Of a stretch of DNA of 64,000 nucleotides, positions 50,576-64,000 are shown piece by piece (within the stretch, counting starts at the first letter, position 1; each line of letters opens with the position of its first letter). Origin of the DNA: Amphimedon queenslandica. Taxonomy: Eukaryota; Porifera; Demospongiae; Haplosclerida; Niphatidae. The DNA is taken from positions 21,814-85,813 of the forward strand of contig NW_003546363.1 in assembly GCF_000090795.2 (NCBI RefSeq), in the 5' to 3' direction. Under the pieces are notes generated by a model that worked only from the letters and a program-made list of their open reading frames with translations, did no database searches and was not told the DNA's origin. A program made the position numbers and the translations under genes.

Positions 50576-64000
<13,425 letters not shown>

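Overview
This is a window of a compact eukaryotic genome, almost certainly animal. The gene set includes Integrator, the MAU2 cohesin loader, endophilin A, a nuclear lamin, CATSPER2, a NEDD4-type ubiquitin ligase, p66 of NuRD and NDUFA6. Introns are short (many 45-100 bp) and genes lie tens to hundreds of bases apart. The DNA is AT-rich, with (ATT)n, (CA)n, (GA)n and ACATGTAC-type simple repeats. Together with families of long secreted or multi-pass proteins that I cannot name, this fits an early-branching animal such as a demosponge (Amphimedon-like). The species is an inference. All exon models below were built by hand from GT-AG (once GC-AG) sites and reading-frame continuity; every multi-exon model closes to a whole number of codons.

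Layout: ABHD17 5' exon (-, 1-237); INTS14 (+, 422-2787); unidentified type I membrane protein (-, 2856-8353); FKBP8 (+, 8585-11623); endophilin A (+, 12047-15420); a repeat-rich gap; NDUFA6 (-, 16892-17473); membrane receptor-like protein with an IgGFc-binding-type domain (+, 17564-21059); single-pass protein with a tail of symmetric exons (-, 21450-25084); AK6 (-, 25213-26307); MAU2 with a very long tail (+, 26535-34340); NOL4/KRBA2-type integrase-derived protein (+, 35787-38456) running straight into p66/GATAD2 (+, 38690-40901); CATSPER2 (-, 41464-43951); lamin (+, 44309-47479) that loses its tail and continues in frame into the C-terminal half of a cyclin B (+, 48558-49966); NEDD4-like HECT ligase (+, 50576 to beyond the window). 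One 6.8-kb NEDD4 intron carries two intronless antisense paralogues of about 860-890 aa.

The genes do not form one pathway. Two layout themes stand out: five head-to-head pairs with 90-357 bp between start codons, and a dispersed repeat family (about 175-186 bp monomers carrying the palindrome CCCTGTACTATAGTACAGGG or a relative) in many introns. The most notable points are the lamin-cyclin B chimera across an intron filled with those repeats, the possible in-frame integrase-p66 fusion, the nested antisense gene pair, and two pairs of CACGTG boxes each spaced exactly 10 bp apart.
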